NCBI GenBank assembly: GCA_050084985.1
Contig: JBITNC010000001.1
Span: forward strand, 155,186,001-155,250,000
Direction: 5' to 3'
Source of the DNA: Nageia nagi
Lineage: Eukaryota; Pinophyta
Length of the DNA: 64,000 bases
How positions within the stretch are numbered: position 1 is the first letter of the stretch; each line of letters begins with the position of its first letter. Position numbers and translations under genes: made by a program. Positions 46,420 through 57,017 of the stretch are shown piece after piece. Below the pieces are notes generated by a model, which did no database searches, had not been told where the DNA came from, and saw only the letters and a program-made list of their open reading frames with translations.

Positions 46420-49400
46420 ATGGCGGAAGATGGTAAGTTTAGGTTTGAGAAATTTAATGACCAAAACTTCTCACTATGGAAGACGCAGATGGAAGATTAT
46501 CTGTATCAGAAAGATCTGTACCTACCATTGGGTGAAAAAACAAATAAGCTGATGGATATGACAGATGAAGATTGGAACCTTCTCGATAGAAAGCACTCGG
46601 AGCAATACAGTTGAGCCTCGCTGCATCAGTCGCCTTCAACATTTCAAAGGAAACAATGATAGAGGGTTTGTTTCAAATGTTATCGAAACTATATGAAAAA
46701 CCCTTGGCCTCAAACAAGGTATTTCTTATGAAATGATTATTTAATATGAAGATGTTGGAAGGTGGATCTGTTGCGGATCATTTAAATGATTTTAATACTG
46801 TTACAAGTCAGTTAAGTTTTGTAGAGGTAAACTTTGATGATGAAGTTAGAGCTCTGTTATTCTTGTGTTCATTACCAAAAAGTTGGAATGGTTTAGTAAT
46901 GGCCATTAGTAACTTTGTGTCTGGATCTAGTACTTTAAAGTTTGATGATGTTGTCCGTGCTATCCTTAGCAAGGAAATGCGATGAAAAAGCTCTGGTGAG
47001 ACATCAAGAAATGCTTTAAGTGCAGATTCTAGGGGAAGAAAAATGGAAAAAGGAAAGAGCTCAGGATATCATAGTAAATCAAGGAAAGGCAGATCCAAGT
47101 CCAGATCGGGGATAGAGTGCTGGAAATGTGGAAAGAAAGGACACCTAAAGAGAGACTGTAGATCTCGAAAGGAAAAAGAAGGAGATGCACAGCAAGAAAA
47201 CAATCATGAAGCAAATGTGATAGGTGAGGTGTTACAAGATGCTTTGATTCTTTCTTTTGAAAATATTAATGATTCCTGGGTGGTAGATTCAGGGGCCTCA
47301 TTCCATGCCACACCAGATAAGAAATATTTTCATGACTATGTTGAAGGAGATTTTGGACAAGTTCGTTTGGGTGATGATAAACCCTGTAAAATTGTTGGAA
47401 TGGGTAAGGTTCTTGTAAAATAGCAGAATGGAAACCAATGGCTACTAAAGGAGGTAAGGCATGTTCCATATCTAAAGAAAAATTTGATTTCAATAGGGTA
47501 GTTAGGTAGTGAAGGTTGTGTGACAACTTTCACAGATAAAGCTTGGAAGGTCACCAAAGGAGCCCTGGTAATAGCAAGAGGTGAAAAGGTTGGTACATTG
47601 TATTTATGCAATGGTATTTCTAACTCTGTTAATGCTTTAACTTCCAAAGGAGTAGATGTAGCATTATGGCATCATAGGCTCGGACACATGAGTGAAAAGG
47701 GGATGAAGATTCTTCACTCAAGAAATTTGTTGCCAAGTTTGAAGAATGTTGATTTGGATTTCTGTGATAATTGCATTTATGGAAAATAGAAGAGAGTCAG
47801 ATTTCTCAAAGTTGGGAAAGAAAAGAAGAGCCAAAAATTAGAGCTTGTGCATACAGATGTATGGGGACCTGCTCAGGTATCATCTCTCGGTGGCTCTCAT
47901 TATTATGTTACCTTTATTGATGATGCAACTAGAAAAACTTGGATTTATTATATTAAGAATAAATCTGATGTATTTGATACTTTCAAGAAATGGAAAGCTT
48001 TGGTTGAGATTGAGACAGGAAAGAAATTGAAGTGTCTTAGATTAGATAATGGAGGTGAATATTGCAGCAAAGAGTTTGATAGGTACTGTTCAAAACATGG
48101 AATTCGCAAAGAGAAGACAGTTCCAAGAACACCACAAGAAAATGGTGTGTCAAAAAGGATGAACAGAATAATCATGGAGCGTACAAGGTGCATGAGATTG
48201 CATGCAGGATTGCCTTTATAGTTTTGGGTAGAAGCTATAGATACTGCTATTTATCTAATAAATAGAGGGCCTTCAAGTTCCTTGGATGGTGGTGTTCCAG
48301 AGGAAGCATGGATAGGTAAAAAGGTAAACTACTCTTTTTTAAAGCCTTTTGGTTGTGAGGCCTTTGTCCATATTGATAAAGAAAATAGAACAAAGCTTGA
48401 GGCAAAGTCAAAGAAATGTACTTTTATTGGATATGGTGTTAATGATTTTGGTTATCGCTTATATGATTATGAAAATCACAAAATCATTAGGAGTAGAGAT
48501 GTAATATTCAATGAAAAGGTCTTGTATAAGAATTAGTTACAGGAAAAGAAACAAGAAAAAGAAAATAAGGAATACGCAGTTCTTGATGAAATCATTGAAA
48601 AAGTAAAGGTGCCTGAAAATAATAATAACCAACCACCACAACAGCAACAGGCACCCCAAACACCTGAAAGTGGTGTTAGAAGATCTACCAGGATAAGTAG
48701 ACCCCCTGAATGATACTCTCCTTCATTATATTATTTATTGTTGACTGATTCTGGTGAACCTGAATGTTATGAAGAAGCAATGCATGTTGAAAGTAGGAAG
48801 AAGTGGGAGGTAGCCATGGAAGAAGAGATGGAGTCCTTAATGCATAACCAGAATTGGGACTTAGTCAGGTTGCCTGCAGGAAAAACTATATTGAAAAATA
48901 AATGGGTTTACAGGCTGAAGGAAGAAGATGGAGGAAAACAGAGGTACAAAGCTAGACTTGTGGTGAAGGGGTTTGCACAGAAGAAAGGTATTGATTTTGA
49001 TGAAATATTTTCTCCTGTTGTTAAAATGAATTCAATCAGAACTATTTTTAGTCTTGTAGTAGCTGAAGATTTGCATCTTGAGCAGTTAGATGTAAAGATA
49101 GCCTTTCTCCATGGGGATTTGGAGGAAGAGATATATATGCAACAGCCATAAGGATATGAGGTGAAAGGGAAGGAGAAACTAGTGTGCAGGTTGAAGAAGA
49201 GCTTGTATGGCTTGAAACAGGCTCCAAGGCAGTGGTATCTAAAATTTGACAAGTTTATGTCTGAACAAGGTTATACTAGATGTCACTTTGATCATTGTGT
49301 TTATTTGAAAAAGCAAAATGATGGTAGCTATATTATATTATTATTGTATGTAGATGACATGCTTGTTGCAGGGTCTAACATGCAGGAAATAAATGTGCTT

Positions 49401-50300
49401 AAAAGAAAATTGGCAAATTCATTTGCAATGAAGGATTTGGGAGCTGCAAAACAAATCCTTGGTATGAGAATCACTAGAGATAGGAAAAATCACAAATTAA
49501 CATTATCTCAAAATGAGTACATACAAAAGGTATTGAAAAGATTTAATATGCACAATGCAAAACCAGGTAGTACACCTTTTGCTAGCCATTTCAAACTTAG
49601 TAAGGAAATGTGCCCAAAGACCCAAGAAGACATGGATTATATGTCTAAAGTTCCATATGCATCAGCAGTTGGAAGCTTAATGTATGCAATGGTCTGCACA
49701 AGGCCTGATATTGCACATGCAGTGGGAGTTGTAAGCAGGTACATGAACAATCCAGGAAAGGAACATTGGATGGCAATGAAATGGATTCTCAGATATTTGA
49801 AAGGTACCACAAATCAAGCATTATGCTTTGGTGGTTCAAAAATTTCCCTACAGGGATATGTTGATGCAGATATGGTAGGTGATAGAGATAATAGGAGGAG
49901 CACTATAGGATATGTATTTACTGTTGGTGGAACAGCTGTCAGTTGGGTTTCAAAAATCCAAAGTGTTGTTGCACTTTCAACAACAGAAGCAGAGTATGTT
50001 GCTGCTACAGAGGCTAGTAAAGAAATGATTTGGTTACAAAGGTTTATGGGTGAATTGGGTAAGGAGCATGATATGGGAATGCTATACAGTGATATCCAAA
50101 GTGCCATTCATCTTGCAAAGAACTCAGCATTTCATTCTAGGACTAAACACATAGTTCAAGTACCATTTCATACGATCAGTGTTAGAAGATGGAGAGTTAA
50201 AGCTGGAAAAGATACATACTAGCCAGAATCCTGCAGATATGCTAATAAAAGTTGTAACCAGGGAGAAACTAAGAATATGCTTAGTTTCAATTGGTCTTCA
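46420..50300 (+). pseudogene. Copia Y gag-pol polyprotein, near full length
   Basis: The start MAEDGKFRFEKFND (46420) opens a UBN2-type gag. A zinc knuckle CWKCGKKGHLKRDC lies at 47118-47159, protease VVDSGASFHAT at about 47280, and GAG-pre-IN LWHHRLGHMSEKG at 47667. Integrase HTDVWGP, LRLDNGGEY and PRTPQENGVSKRMN (47850-48165) retains the D,D,E triad. Reverse transcriptase NKWVYRLKEEDGGKQRYKAR, LDVKIAFLHGDLEEE and YVDDMLVAG (49353) is followed by RNase H STIGYVF, ALSTTEAEY and SAFHSRTKHI. Integrase through RNase H is one frame broken only by isolated stop codons; a one-base deletion in gag (about 46596) and a frameshift near 50150 also occur. All domains of an autonomous copia element are present but it cannot make full-length protein. 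Confidence 0.95.
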
Positions 50301-50390
50301 AGGATGACGATGAAGATGAGAAATAGCCAGGTCCAAAGAGGAGTCATTGTCCAGCAAATGAAGCAGCGGTGGAGTTGCTACAATCATTCT

Positions 50391-50880
50391 CTAAGTGGGA
50401 GATTGTTGTGTGTGGAGCATGATTGTTTAGAGTTCTTTATTTCAGCCGGATGTATACCCCAGGAAGCTAAAAATGTTTGTAAAATTGCCTTGTAAAAGTA
50501 TAGTAATTTCTAGTCAATCTGGGCCATTCATTAGGCGAATAATCTGATGGTAGAACTTATGTTTGGTTTAGGGTTTTTTTCCCTAGATAAAAACCCCTCT
50601 CTTTGTATGAGGGCATTGTAGTAGATGTGCGTTGGTGAGCAGAAATAGATACATGATACTGTGAGAGAAAATAGAGGATATTACAGCAGATCTACTGTAG
50701 GTTGTATTTCTTCACTTTGCTAGATAATAGAAAGGAAGGACTGGCTATTTGGTGTGGACATAGCCCAAACTAGGTGAACCACGTATATCTGTGTCTCTCT
50801 TGTTTATGCATTTTTTATGTCTATATTTTTTGTAATATTTTATGTGTTCCATTTGCTCTGAAATATATAATTTTCTAACA
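50391..50880 (+). repeat. Copia Y polypurine tract and 3' LTR
   Basis: 'aagtgggagat' (50393-50403) precedes the LTR, which begins TGTTGTGTGTGG (50404) and ends TTCTAACA (50880), 477 bp. A possible TATA-like 'agataaaaacc' is at 50583. Only its last 140 bp match the left LTR of the complex; the U3 is unrelated to X. Confidence 0.88.
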
Positions 50881-50881
50881 A

Positions 50882-52006
50882 TAGATACCTTAAGGGATTA
50901 ATTGAATTCTTTATTATGTAGACTTTGACCTTACCATGGGGTTAGTTGGTAGGTTAAAGTTAGGTGATACATTTATTGTAACCCTAACCTTACCCTTGGG
51001 TTAAAGGGAGGTTAGGGAGGTGCTCTCATGCTATAAATAGAGGGCCTCTCCTCTTGTAACATAACTAAGATTTGGAGTAAGATTACTCTACTAGTTTTTG
51101 ATACCACTGGGTGTTTGGTGTGGACGTAGCCCAAACTGGGTGAACCACGTATATCTGTGTCTCTCTTGTTTATGCATTTTTTGTGTCTATATTTTCTATA
51201 ATATTTTATGTGTTCCATTTGCTCTAGAATATATAATTTTCTAACAACTGGTATCATAGCTGAAGGTCTATTTGGCTGATAAACTCATAGGAAAGAAGGA
51301 TTCCTTGTTCGAGTGGGAGTAATGGCGGAAGATGGTAAGTTTAGGTTCGAGAAATTTAATGACCAAAAATTCTCACTATGGAAGACACAGATGGAAGATT
51401 ATCTGTATCAGAAAGATTTGTACCTACCATTGGGTGAAAAAACAAATAAGCCGATGGATATGACAGATGAAGATTGGAACCTTCTCGATAGAAAGCACTC
51501 GGAGCAATACAGTTGAGCCTCGTTGCATCAGTCGCCTTCAACATTTCAAAGGAAACAATGATAGAGGGTTTGTTTCAGATGTTATCGAAACTATATGAAA
51601 AACCCTTGGCCTCAAACAAGGTATTTCTTATGAAATGATTATTTAATATGAAGATGTTGGAAGGTGGATCTGTTGCGGATCATTTAAATGATTTTAATAC
51701 TGTTACAAGTCAGTTAAGTTTTGTAGAGGTAAACTTTGATGATGAAGTTAGAGCTCTATTATTCTTGTGTTCATTACCAAAAAGTTGGAATGATTTAGTA
51801 ATGGCCATTAGTAACTTTGTGTCTGGATCTAGTACTTTAAAGTTTGATGATGTTGTCCATGCTATCCTTAGCAAGGAAATGCGATGAAAAAGCTCTAGTG
51901 AGACATCAAGAAATGCTTTAAGTGCAGATTTTAGGGGAAGAAAAATGGAAAAAGAAAAGAGCTCAGGATATCATAGTAAATCAAGGAAAGGCAGATCCAA
52001 GTCCAG
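50882..52006 (+). repeat. 1,125-bp direct repeat of 45980-47104
   Basis: Hybrid LTR (missing its first 73 bp), PBS and gag are repeated at a constant offset of 4,902 bp with no net indel and about 18 substitutions by eye, mostly C/T or G/A. The repeat begins directly after the Y LTR and ends at 'gtccag', where the first copy continues into the zinc knuckle and this one switches to X RNase H. Confidence 0.92.
51322..51980 (+). pseudogene. Second copia gag copy (truncated)
   Basis: Same start and same inactivating changes as the first gag: the one-base deletion near 51498 that ends the first frame at 51516, TGA in 'atgaaatga' (51636) and TGA after KEMR (51888). Sharing these defects shows the copy arose after the gag was already broken. 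It stops before the zinc knuckle, protease and the rest of pol. Confidence 0.9.
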
Positions 52007-52430
52007 TGTGTTCAGCATTGGTTCAGGTGCTATCTCTTGGGCTTCCAAGAAGCAACCTATTGTGACTCTTTCTACAACCAAAGCTGAATATCGAGCCATG
52101 TCTGTTGCTACCTAAGAAGCTATTTGGTTGAGGCATCTTATGAATGAAATTGGGTATAAGTAAAATAACCCATCTCTTATTTCTTTAGACAATCAATCGG
52201 CTATCTCTTTGGCTAAGAATCCTGTGTTCCATCAGAGAACCAAACACGTAGAAATCCAAGCCCATTTTATCAGGGAGAAGGTTCTAGATGACATCATACA
52301 CTTGGAGTATTGTCCATCTATTGAAAACTCCACTAATTTATTCACCAAGCCCCTTCCTGAAGCTCAGTTCAGCAAGCTTAGGGATTCTCTCGGGTTGGTG
52401 AAGTTGCCCTCAAGGGGGAGTGAAGTTTGA
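52007..52430 (+). pseudogene. Copia X RNase H C-terminus
   Basis: Frame with GAISWASKKQPIVTLSTTKA, EYRAMSVAT, a stop, EAIWLRHLMNEIG, SLISLDNQSAISLAKNPVFH and QRTKHVEIQAHFIREKV, ending LGLVKLPSRGSEV. This is the RNase H end of a different copia lineage from Y (only loosely similar at 49900-50150), and it is the proper partner of the X LTR downstream. Confidence 0.9.
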
Positions 52431-52505
52431 ACTTTTGTTAGTGATGATAACTTCACCTCTAAGAGGCTCTTTTGTTGTTGTTATATAGTGTGTGTTGATT
52501 ATGAT

Positions 52506-53026
52506 ATACCTCCATGGTAAGTTTGCTCTGCATGACAAACTTGTTGTACATTTTTATACCTCCATGGTAAGTTTGCTTTACGTGACAAACTTGTTGTACA
52601 TTTTTATACCTTCGTGGTAAGTTTGCTCTACATGATAAACTTGTTGTACATTTTATACCTCCGTGGTAAGTTTTCTCAATGTGACAAACTTGTTGTACAT
52701 TTTTATACCTCCGTGGTAAGTTTTCTCTGCGTGACAAACTTATTGTACATTTTATACCTCTATGGTAAGTTTGCTCTACGTGACAAACTTGTTGTACATT
52801 TTTATACCTCTGTGGTAAGTTTTCTCTGCATGATAAACTTGTTGTACATTTTATACCTCTATGGTAAGTTTTCTCTGCATGAGAAACTTGTTGTACAATT
52901 TTTTAAGCATATAATTAATATACCTCCATGGTAAGTTCGCTCTGCATGAGGAACTTGTACATTTTATACCTTCGTGGTAAGTTTGCTTTGCGTGAGAAAC
53001 TTGTTGTACAATTTTTATGCTCTATT
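52506..53026 (+). repeat. Tandem array of ten ~50-bp hairpin units
   Basis: Units run 'tacctccatggtaagtttgc' then 'tctgcatgacaaacttgttg' then 'tacatttttata', period 49-50 bp, ten copies with one 17-bp expansion near 52900. Every unit contains AAGTTT...AAACTT inverted arms around a 10-12 base loop. The array lies between the X RNase H stop and the X PPT, so it is a 3' non-coding region of element X. Open frames across it are by-products of the period. Confidence 0.92.
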
Positions 53027-53484
53027 AATAATCAACACATGTCTATATACAAAAGGTGACTATGAGTGATGGCTTGACATCTCCGTTATGACTTATAGTG
53101 CACCATTGATCAGTTATTTAGAAGATGGCATTATTTGATTCTCTTATTTGAATATATGATGCATCTAACTGATTTTGTTCATGAGTTACTTGTAGCATGT
53201 AGGATCTTCTTCAGAAATGCAGGTTACTCACCTTGTGTAAGCAAGCTCATGGAGACTCACATGTTAGCTTAAAGTTGATCAACTACTATGTACAATGAAA
53301 CTAGTTGTGGTTAATGATTGTATTGTAAACCATTTTGTCAAATGGTAATGTAGTGAGTCTCAAACTAGTTCTCAAAAAGATTCTCAAATATGTAAATGTT
53401 CTCATCTCCACTTGTATCTCTATGGAGGAGAACTCTCTCTTACTCTCTCTCTTCTCTCTTCTACGCTCTATCCCAATATTGCAT
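53027..53484 (+). other. Copia X 3' non-coding region before the PPT
   Basis: No frame of interest. A pyrimidine-rich stretch 'ctctcttactctctctcttc' lies at 53427-53460. Confidence 0.6.
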
Positions 53485-53982
53485 TAAGGGGGAGTGTTAG
53501 AATTTGTAATGAAATATTGTGAATATCTAAACTCCTTGTAAATTCAATTAATCACTTAAAGGATATGTAGATACCTTAAGGGATTAATTGAATTCTTTAT
53601 TATGTAGACTTTGACCTTACCATGGGGTTAGTTGGTAGGTTAAAGTTAGGTGATACATTTATTGTAACCCTAACCTTACCCTTGGGTTAAAGGGAGGTTA
53701 GGGAGGTGCTCTCATGCTATAAATAGAGGGCCTCTCCTCTTGTAACATAACTAAGATTTAGAGTAAGATTACTCTACTAGTTTTTATAGGAGAGAAAGAG
53801 AATTGTAGTAAGAGGTGCATAGATTGAGAATTGAGAACTAGTTGTGGATGTACTCCCAAGGAGGGAGGAACCACATTATATTGGTGTTATCTTGTGTGAA
53901 TGGTGTTATTAGCTTGTAGATGTTGAATGATAGTTTCCTATAGTCTTGGAGCTTGAGGATTAGTGTAGTTATAATTCTCTCA
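53485..53982 (+). repeat. Copia X polypurine tract and 3' LTR
   Basis: 'ttaagggggag' precedes TGTTAGAATTTG (53495). The LTR ends TTCTCTCA (53982), 488 bp. Its first 290 bp match the left LTR almost perfectly; the last 197 bp are X-specific and absent from the left LTR. Confidence 0.93.
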
Positions 53983-53987
53983 CTTAG
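53983..53987. repeat. Target-site duplication CTTAG (right)
   Basis: Perfect match to 45902-45906; gypsy sequence resumes immediately. Confidence 0.95.
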
Positions 53988-54620
53988 CATACAACTAGTT
54001 ATCCTAGAGAAGTTGTAGTGTTTGGTCTAGGTGGCCAAATGGTCCTCCCAAGTTTTGTTGCAGATCAAAATATCATAAAAAAAAATCAAATGAATTTTCA
54101 AAGAAGAGGATAGAATACCTAGTTCATCAAACTTTGAAATGTAGATGGTGCATTAGTCAGGCTAAATGGCATTGCAAGGAACTCATAATGGCCTTCATGA
54201 GTGCGAAAAGCCATTTTAAGAATGTCCTCTTCATGTAGTCAGATTTGATGATATCCAAATTGAACATCTAATTTGGAGAAGTATTTTACACCATGGAGTT
54301 CATTCAATAATTCCTCTATGATAGGGATGGGAAACTTATCCTTTATGGTGATTTTGTTTAGGGCTTAAAAATTGATGCACATTTGCCAAGATCCATATTT
54401 CTTACACACCAAAAGAATTAGAGAGGAATAGGGACTCACACTAAGATAGATGATGTCAACTTGCAACATTTCATTGACTAATATTTCTATTTCATCCTTC
54501 TGCAAGCAAGGGTAATGGTATGTCTGAATGTTGGGTGGTTGACTTCTTGGAATCAATTAAATTACATCATCATGAGGGTAGTTAAGGGGTAGTCCATTGG
54601 GTTCCACAAAACTATTGGCA
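53988..54620 (-). pseudogene. Gypsy reverse transcriptase N-terminal part
   Basis: Minus strand: PNIQTYHYPCLQKDEIEILV, EMLQVDIIYLSVSPYSSLIL and LVCKKYGSWQMCINF form the fingers. Then [20 protein letters not shown] and [17 protein letters not shown] follow, then the decayed catalytic box (FFMIF where F/YVDDI is expected). The frame reaches the copia insertion at LLXDNXLYAKHS. Confidence 0.88.
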
Positions 54621-54814
54621 TGCCAAGTGAGCACCTAATGTAGCTCTTGTACTTTGAGTAATTCTTGCATGGCTTGTTGGAGTGCAAAGACTTGTCCCAA
54701 TACTCCTTTACCTCCTTACTTCAACAATTTCTCCATACGATGAGAACTAATTATTTTAGATTGTCCATCCTAAAGTCCTTTAAGAATTGTATTTATGATC
54801 ATCAACCTTGAATT

Positions 54815-55105
54815 ACATCAAGAGCTATCAAAAATCCCAAAGAATAGGGCCTAATGTCATCAACCATTGTATACCAAGGACTATATCACACCCACCTAAT
54901 GGTAAAATATAATGTCACTTTGCATCTTGTAATCCCCCATAATGAGTTTAATATTTCAACACCATCCTTTGCTTGCAATTTTTCCTCCATTATCAATCAT
55001 AATCTCATAATTATTTTGTGGGTAGATGTAGGCATGGGTCTTTTTGGCCATGTTAAGATCCATAAAATTATGAGTATTACTTGAATCCAGTAATATTATC
55101 AACAT
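54815..55105 (-). pseudogene. Gypsy aspartic protease remnant
   Basis: Minus strand: LLDSSNTHNFMDL has Ser where the catalytic DSG/DTG has Gly. Downstream is DNGGKIASKGWC, and GCDIVLGIQWLMTLGPILWD is the conserved 'D.vLG..WL' end of retropepsins. Lies between gag and reverse transcriptase as expected. Confidence 0.75.
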
Positions 55106-55439
55106 TTAACCCTTAAAATATCCCTTAACTTTCATAGTCTATGGAGAATTAAACCCATAGAGTGTATTGGAGGAAATTTCAAAAATAATTTCATCAAGTT
55201 GTTCTTCCTCATCTTCAACCTCTACCACTGCATTCTCAAAAGCATCGTTGAAGGGTTACTCAAGAGATTGTGCATCCAACATATATAGTTTTTTGGTATC
55301 ACAATGATGACTTGATGCAAATTTCTCATCATAATTATAGCAAAATTCTTTCTTCTTTCATTCCTCTATCTTAACAGGTGTCAATCTCTTAATTGGTAAG
55401 GAATGTACTAACTTTAAGACACCTTGAGAAGATTGTGAT

Positions 55440-56191
55440 TTCTAAGCTGGGTGCTTGGTATGTTGACATTGTCCACTTGCTTTATCCTTTGCCAACTTGG
55501 CAAGTCCTACTCCAACCATCATGATCTCTAGCTTAAACATTTTAACTTCTACTTGAATGTCCACCTTCAATACACTAATGAACCAACTATGAAAAAATGC
55601 ATCATCAAGTCCTTCCATGTGGTTGGCCAATTTCTCAAATTCTATTTGATATTCTCTGACTATGGTTGTTTGGTTCAATTTGGTGAGAGCATTGGTGAAA
55701 TCTTCAAAATCACTTAGGCCAAAACTTACAAGGAGTTGTTTGGGCAAAGACCCCCAAGATGGGATTCCATTTGCTTTTTGGGCTCATTGGTACCATTGAA
55801 TAGCTTTACGTTCGAGATGAAATGAGGCAAGATTAACTTTTTGATCATCAAAAATCTAATTTTGAGAAAAATATTGCTCAGCTCGATACACCCAACTGGT
55901 AGGATCATCACCATCAAATCTTGGGAAGTCTAGTTTCATTTTCCTTAAAAGAATGAAGGTTGGTGGTGATACATAGGAGTTTTTAAATCCTTACCTATTA
56001 TAGGATTTAGATCCACCTATAGTATTTTATTCAAGATCTTGAACCTTTTGCTCCATCTCAATATAGGCTTTATGTATTGTTCACACTGTACTATGTATCT
56101 CTGGCAAAGAATGGGGTCCCACTTATGTTGCTGAAGTTTCTAATTGCTTCCAAATCTTATTTGCATTTGGAGATATTTGATCATTTGCCAT
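55440..56191 (-). pseudogene. Gypsy gag
   Basis: The minus strand starts ATG at 56191-56189 (MANDQISPNANKIWKQLE). The capsid-type region at 55917-55442 contains IRFLMIKKLILPHFISNVKL, LFNGTNEP, FEDFTNALTKLNQTTIVREY, FEKLANHMEGLDDAFFHSWF and LKVDIQVEVKMF, the retrotransposon gag pattern. Stops and a frameshift interrupt it. 55106-55440 should hold the knuckle and spacer but shows no clear CCHC. Confidence 0.85.
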
Positions 56192-56221
56192 CTTGCTATT
56201 TCAAGAACTAATATTTTTAGA

Positions 56222-56404
56222 AACTAAAAAGTGTATGGTTGTTATATATCAAAATGATTAGCACGAAAAATAATCACAATGGGATAGGTCCCAATATGAC
56301 AATTTTTAAAGCTAAAAAAATGTATGGGTGCTATATGTTGAAACGATCAGCACAAAAACATAATCACAATGGGATAGGTCCCAAAATGATGTTTTTCAAA
56401 ATTT
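56222..56404. repeat. Tandem repeat in the gypsy leader, period about 96 bp
   Basis: Two units share 'aatcacaatgggataggtcc' (56270 and 56364) and the preceding 'aaaatgtatggntgctatat'. Located upstream of gag in the untranslated leader. Confidence 0.85.
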
Positions 56405-56427
56405 TATACTTTTTGTTAGGCTACAAG

Positions 56428-56616
56428 TTATTCTGACCTTTCGAGCTTTAATTTGTTCTAACCTCTTCAAGCTTCGGGTCACCCCGACCTTTCAAGCTCA
56501 ATCACTCTAACCTCTTGGGTTCAACTTGCTTCAAACTTTTGGGTTCAACTTGCTCCACTTTTTGAGTTTCCAATCACTCCAACCTTTTTGGTTACAAGCT
56601 ACTCGAACTTTTCCCA
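56428..56616. repeat. Degenerate 24-26 bp repeats in the gypsy leader
   Basis: About seven units of the form 'tctaacctcttgggttcaac' or 'cccgacctttcaagctcaat' lie between the 96-bp repeat and the PBS. Confidence 0.7.
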
Positions 56617-56633
56617 TAGACACCAAAATTGAT

Positions 56634-56645
56634 GCTCTGATACCA
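56634..56645 (-). promoter_or_regulatory. Gypsy primer-binding site (tRNA-iMet)
   Basis: Complement reads TGGTATCAGAGC, the canonical initiator-Met tRNA site, two bases from the LTR end at 56648. Confidence 0.95.
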
Positions 56646-56647
56646 AA

Positions 56648-57017
56648 TGTTAGGAACCTACAAGTTCAAAGATGGGATTTGCACAGAATATAGAAAGTTA
56701 GAACTTCACTAAGCATTCAATCTTACAATGGAATAGAATAACAATATATTGATATAACAAAAAGCCAAAATGAATCGTAGGCCTCTTCAAGGGGGCTACC
56801 TCCTACTCCTCTCTAAACAATATAATTTTCAAGATGCTTACAAATGACTTCACCACTAGTATTTATAATCCACCTACCCTAACCCTAATTTAGTTGCTGC
56901 ATAAAAATGGCAGTTCACCTTACAATTATGTCAACCTTTAATATTTAACAAAAGCCTATAATCAAATTAAATAAACTAATATAACCTAATTAAATGTTAG
57001 GATGCAAGATCTTAACA
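56648..57017 (-). repeat. Gypsy 5' LTR
   Basis: 370 bp partner of 43353-43722, with TGTTAG/TTAACA ends on the plus strand. Confidence 0.93.

Larger units (their letters stand above)
45907..53982 (+). mobile_element. Chimeric Ty1/copia complex, nested in gypsy
   Basis: An 8,076-bp insertion bounded by TG...CA termini and a perfect 5-bp duplication. In order it holds: a hybrid LTR (X promoter part, Y 3' part), PBS, Y gag-pol, Y PPT and Y LTR (50404-50880), then a direct repeat of the hybrid LTR, PBS and gag start (50882-52006), an X RNase H tail, a 50-bp repeat array, X PPT and X LTR (53495-53982). The outer ends belong to one insertion event because they share the duplication. The inner arrangement needs template switching or recombination between two copia families, or a later insertion with deletions. 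Confidence 0.92.
43353..57017 (-). mobile_element. Ty3/gypsy LTR retrotransposon, nested in LINE-C
   Basis: Complete by structure: 370-bp LTRs at 43353-43722 and 56648-57017, PBS at 56634-56645, PPT at 43723-43738, and gag, protease, reverse transcriptase, RNase H, integrase and a chromodomain-like tail in order on the minus strand. The LTRs start TGTTAG and end CTAACA or TTAACA. Flanks are TTTTT (43348-43352) and ATTTT (57018-57022), an imperfect 5-bp duplication in a T run. It interrupts LINE-C ORF2. It is itself interrupted by the copia complex at 45907-53982; without that it would be about 5.6 kb. All coding parts carry stops, so it is not autonomous. The tail resembles chromoviruses, but lineage is not proven. 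Confidence 0.93.

Noticed and set aside
49814-50107. 97-codon minus-strand frame
   Set aside because: Shadow of copia RNase H on the plus strand.
52459-52934. Open frames of 92 and 106 codons on both strands
   Set aside because: Both run through the 50-bp tandem array; openness follows from the repeat period and no copia protein is expected there.
52506-53026. Possible CRISPR-like regular repeat
   Set aside because: The units are contiguous without unique spacers, the genome is a plant's, and the array is part of a retrotransposon.
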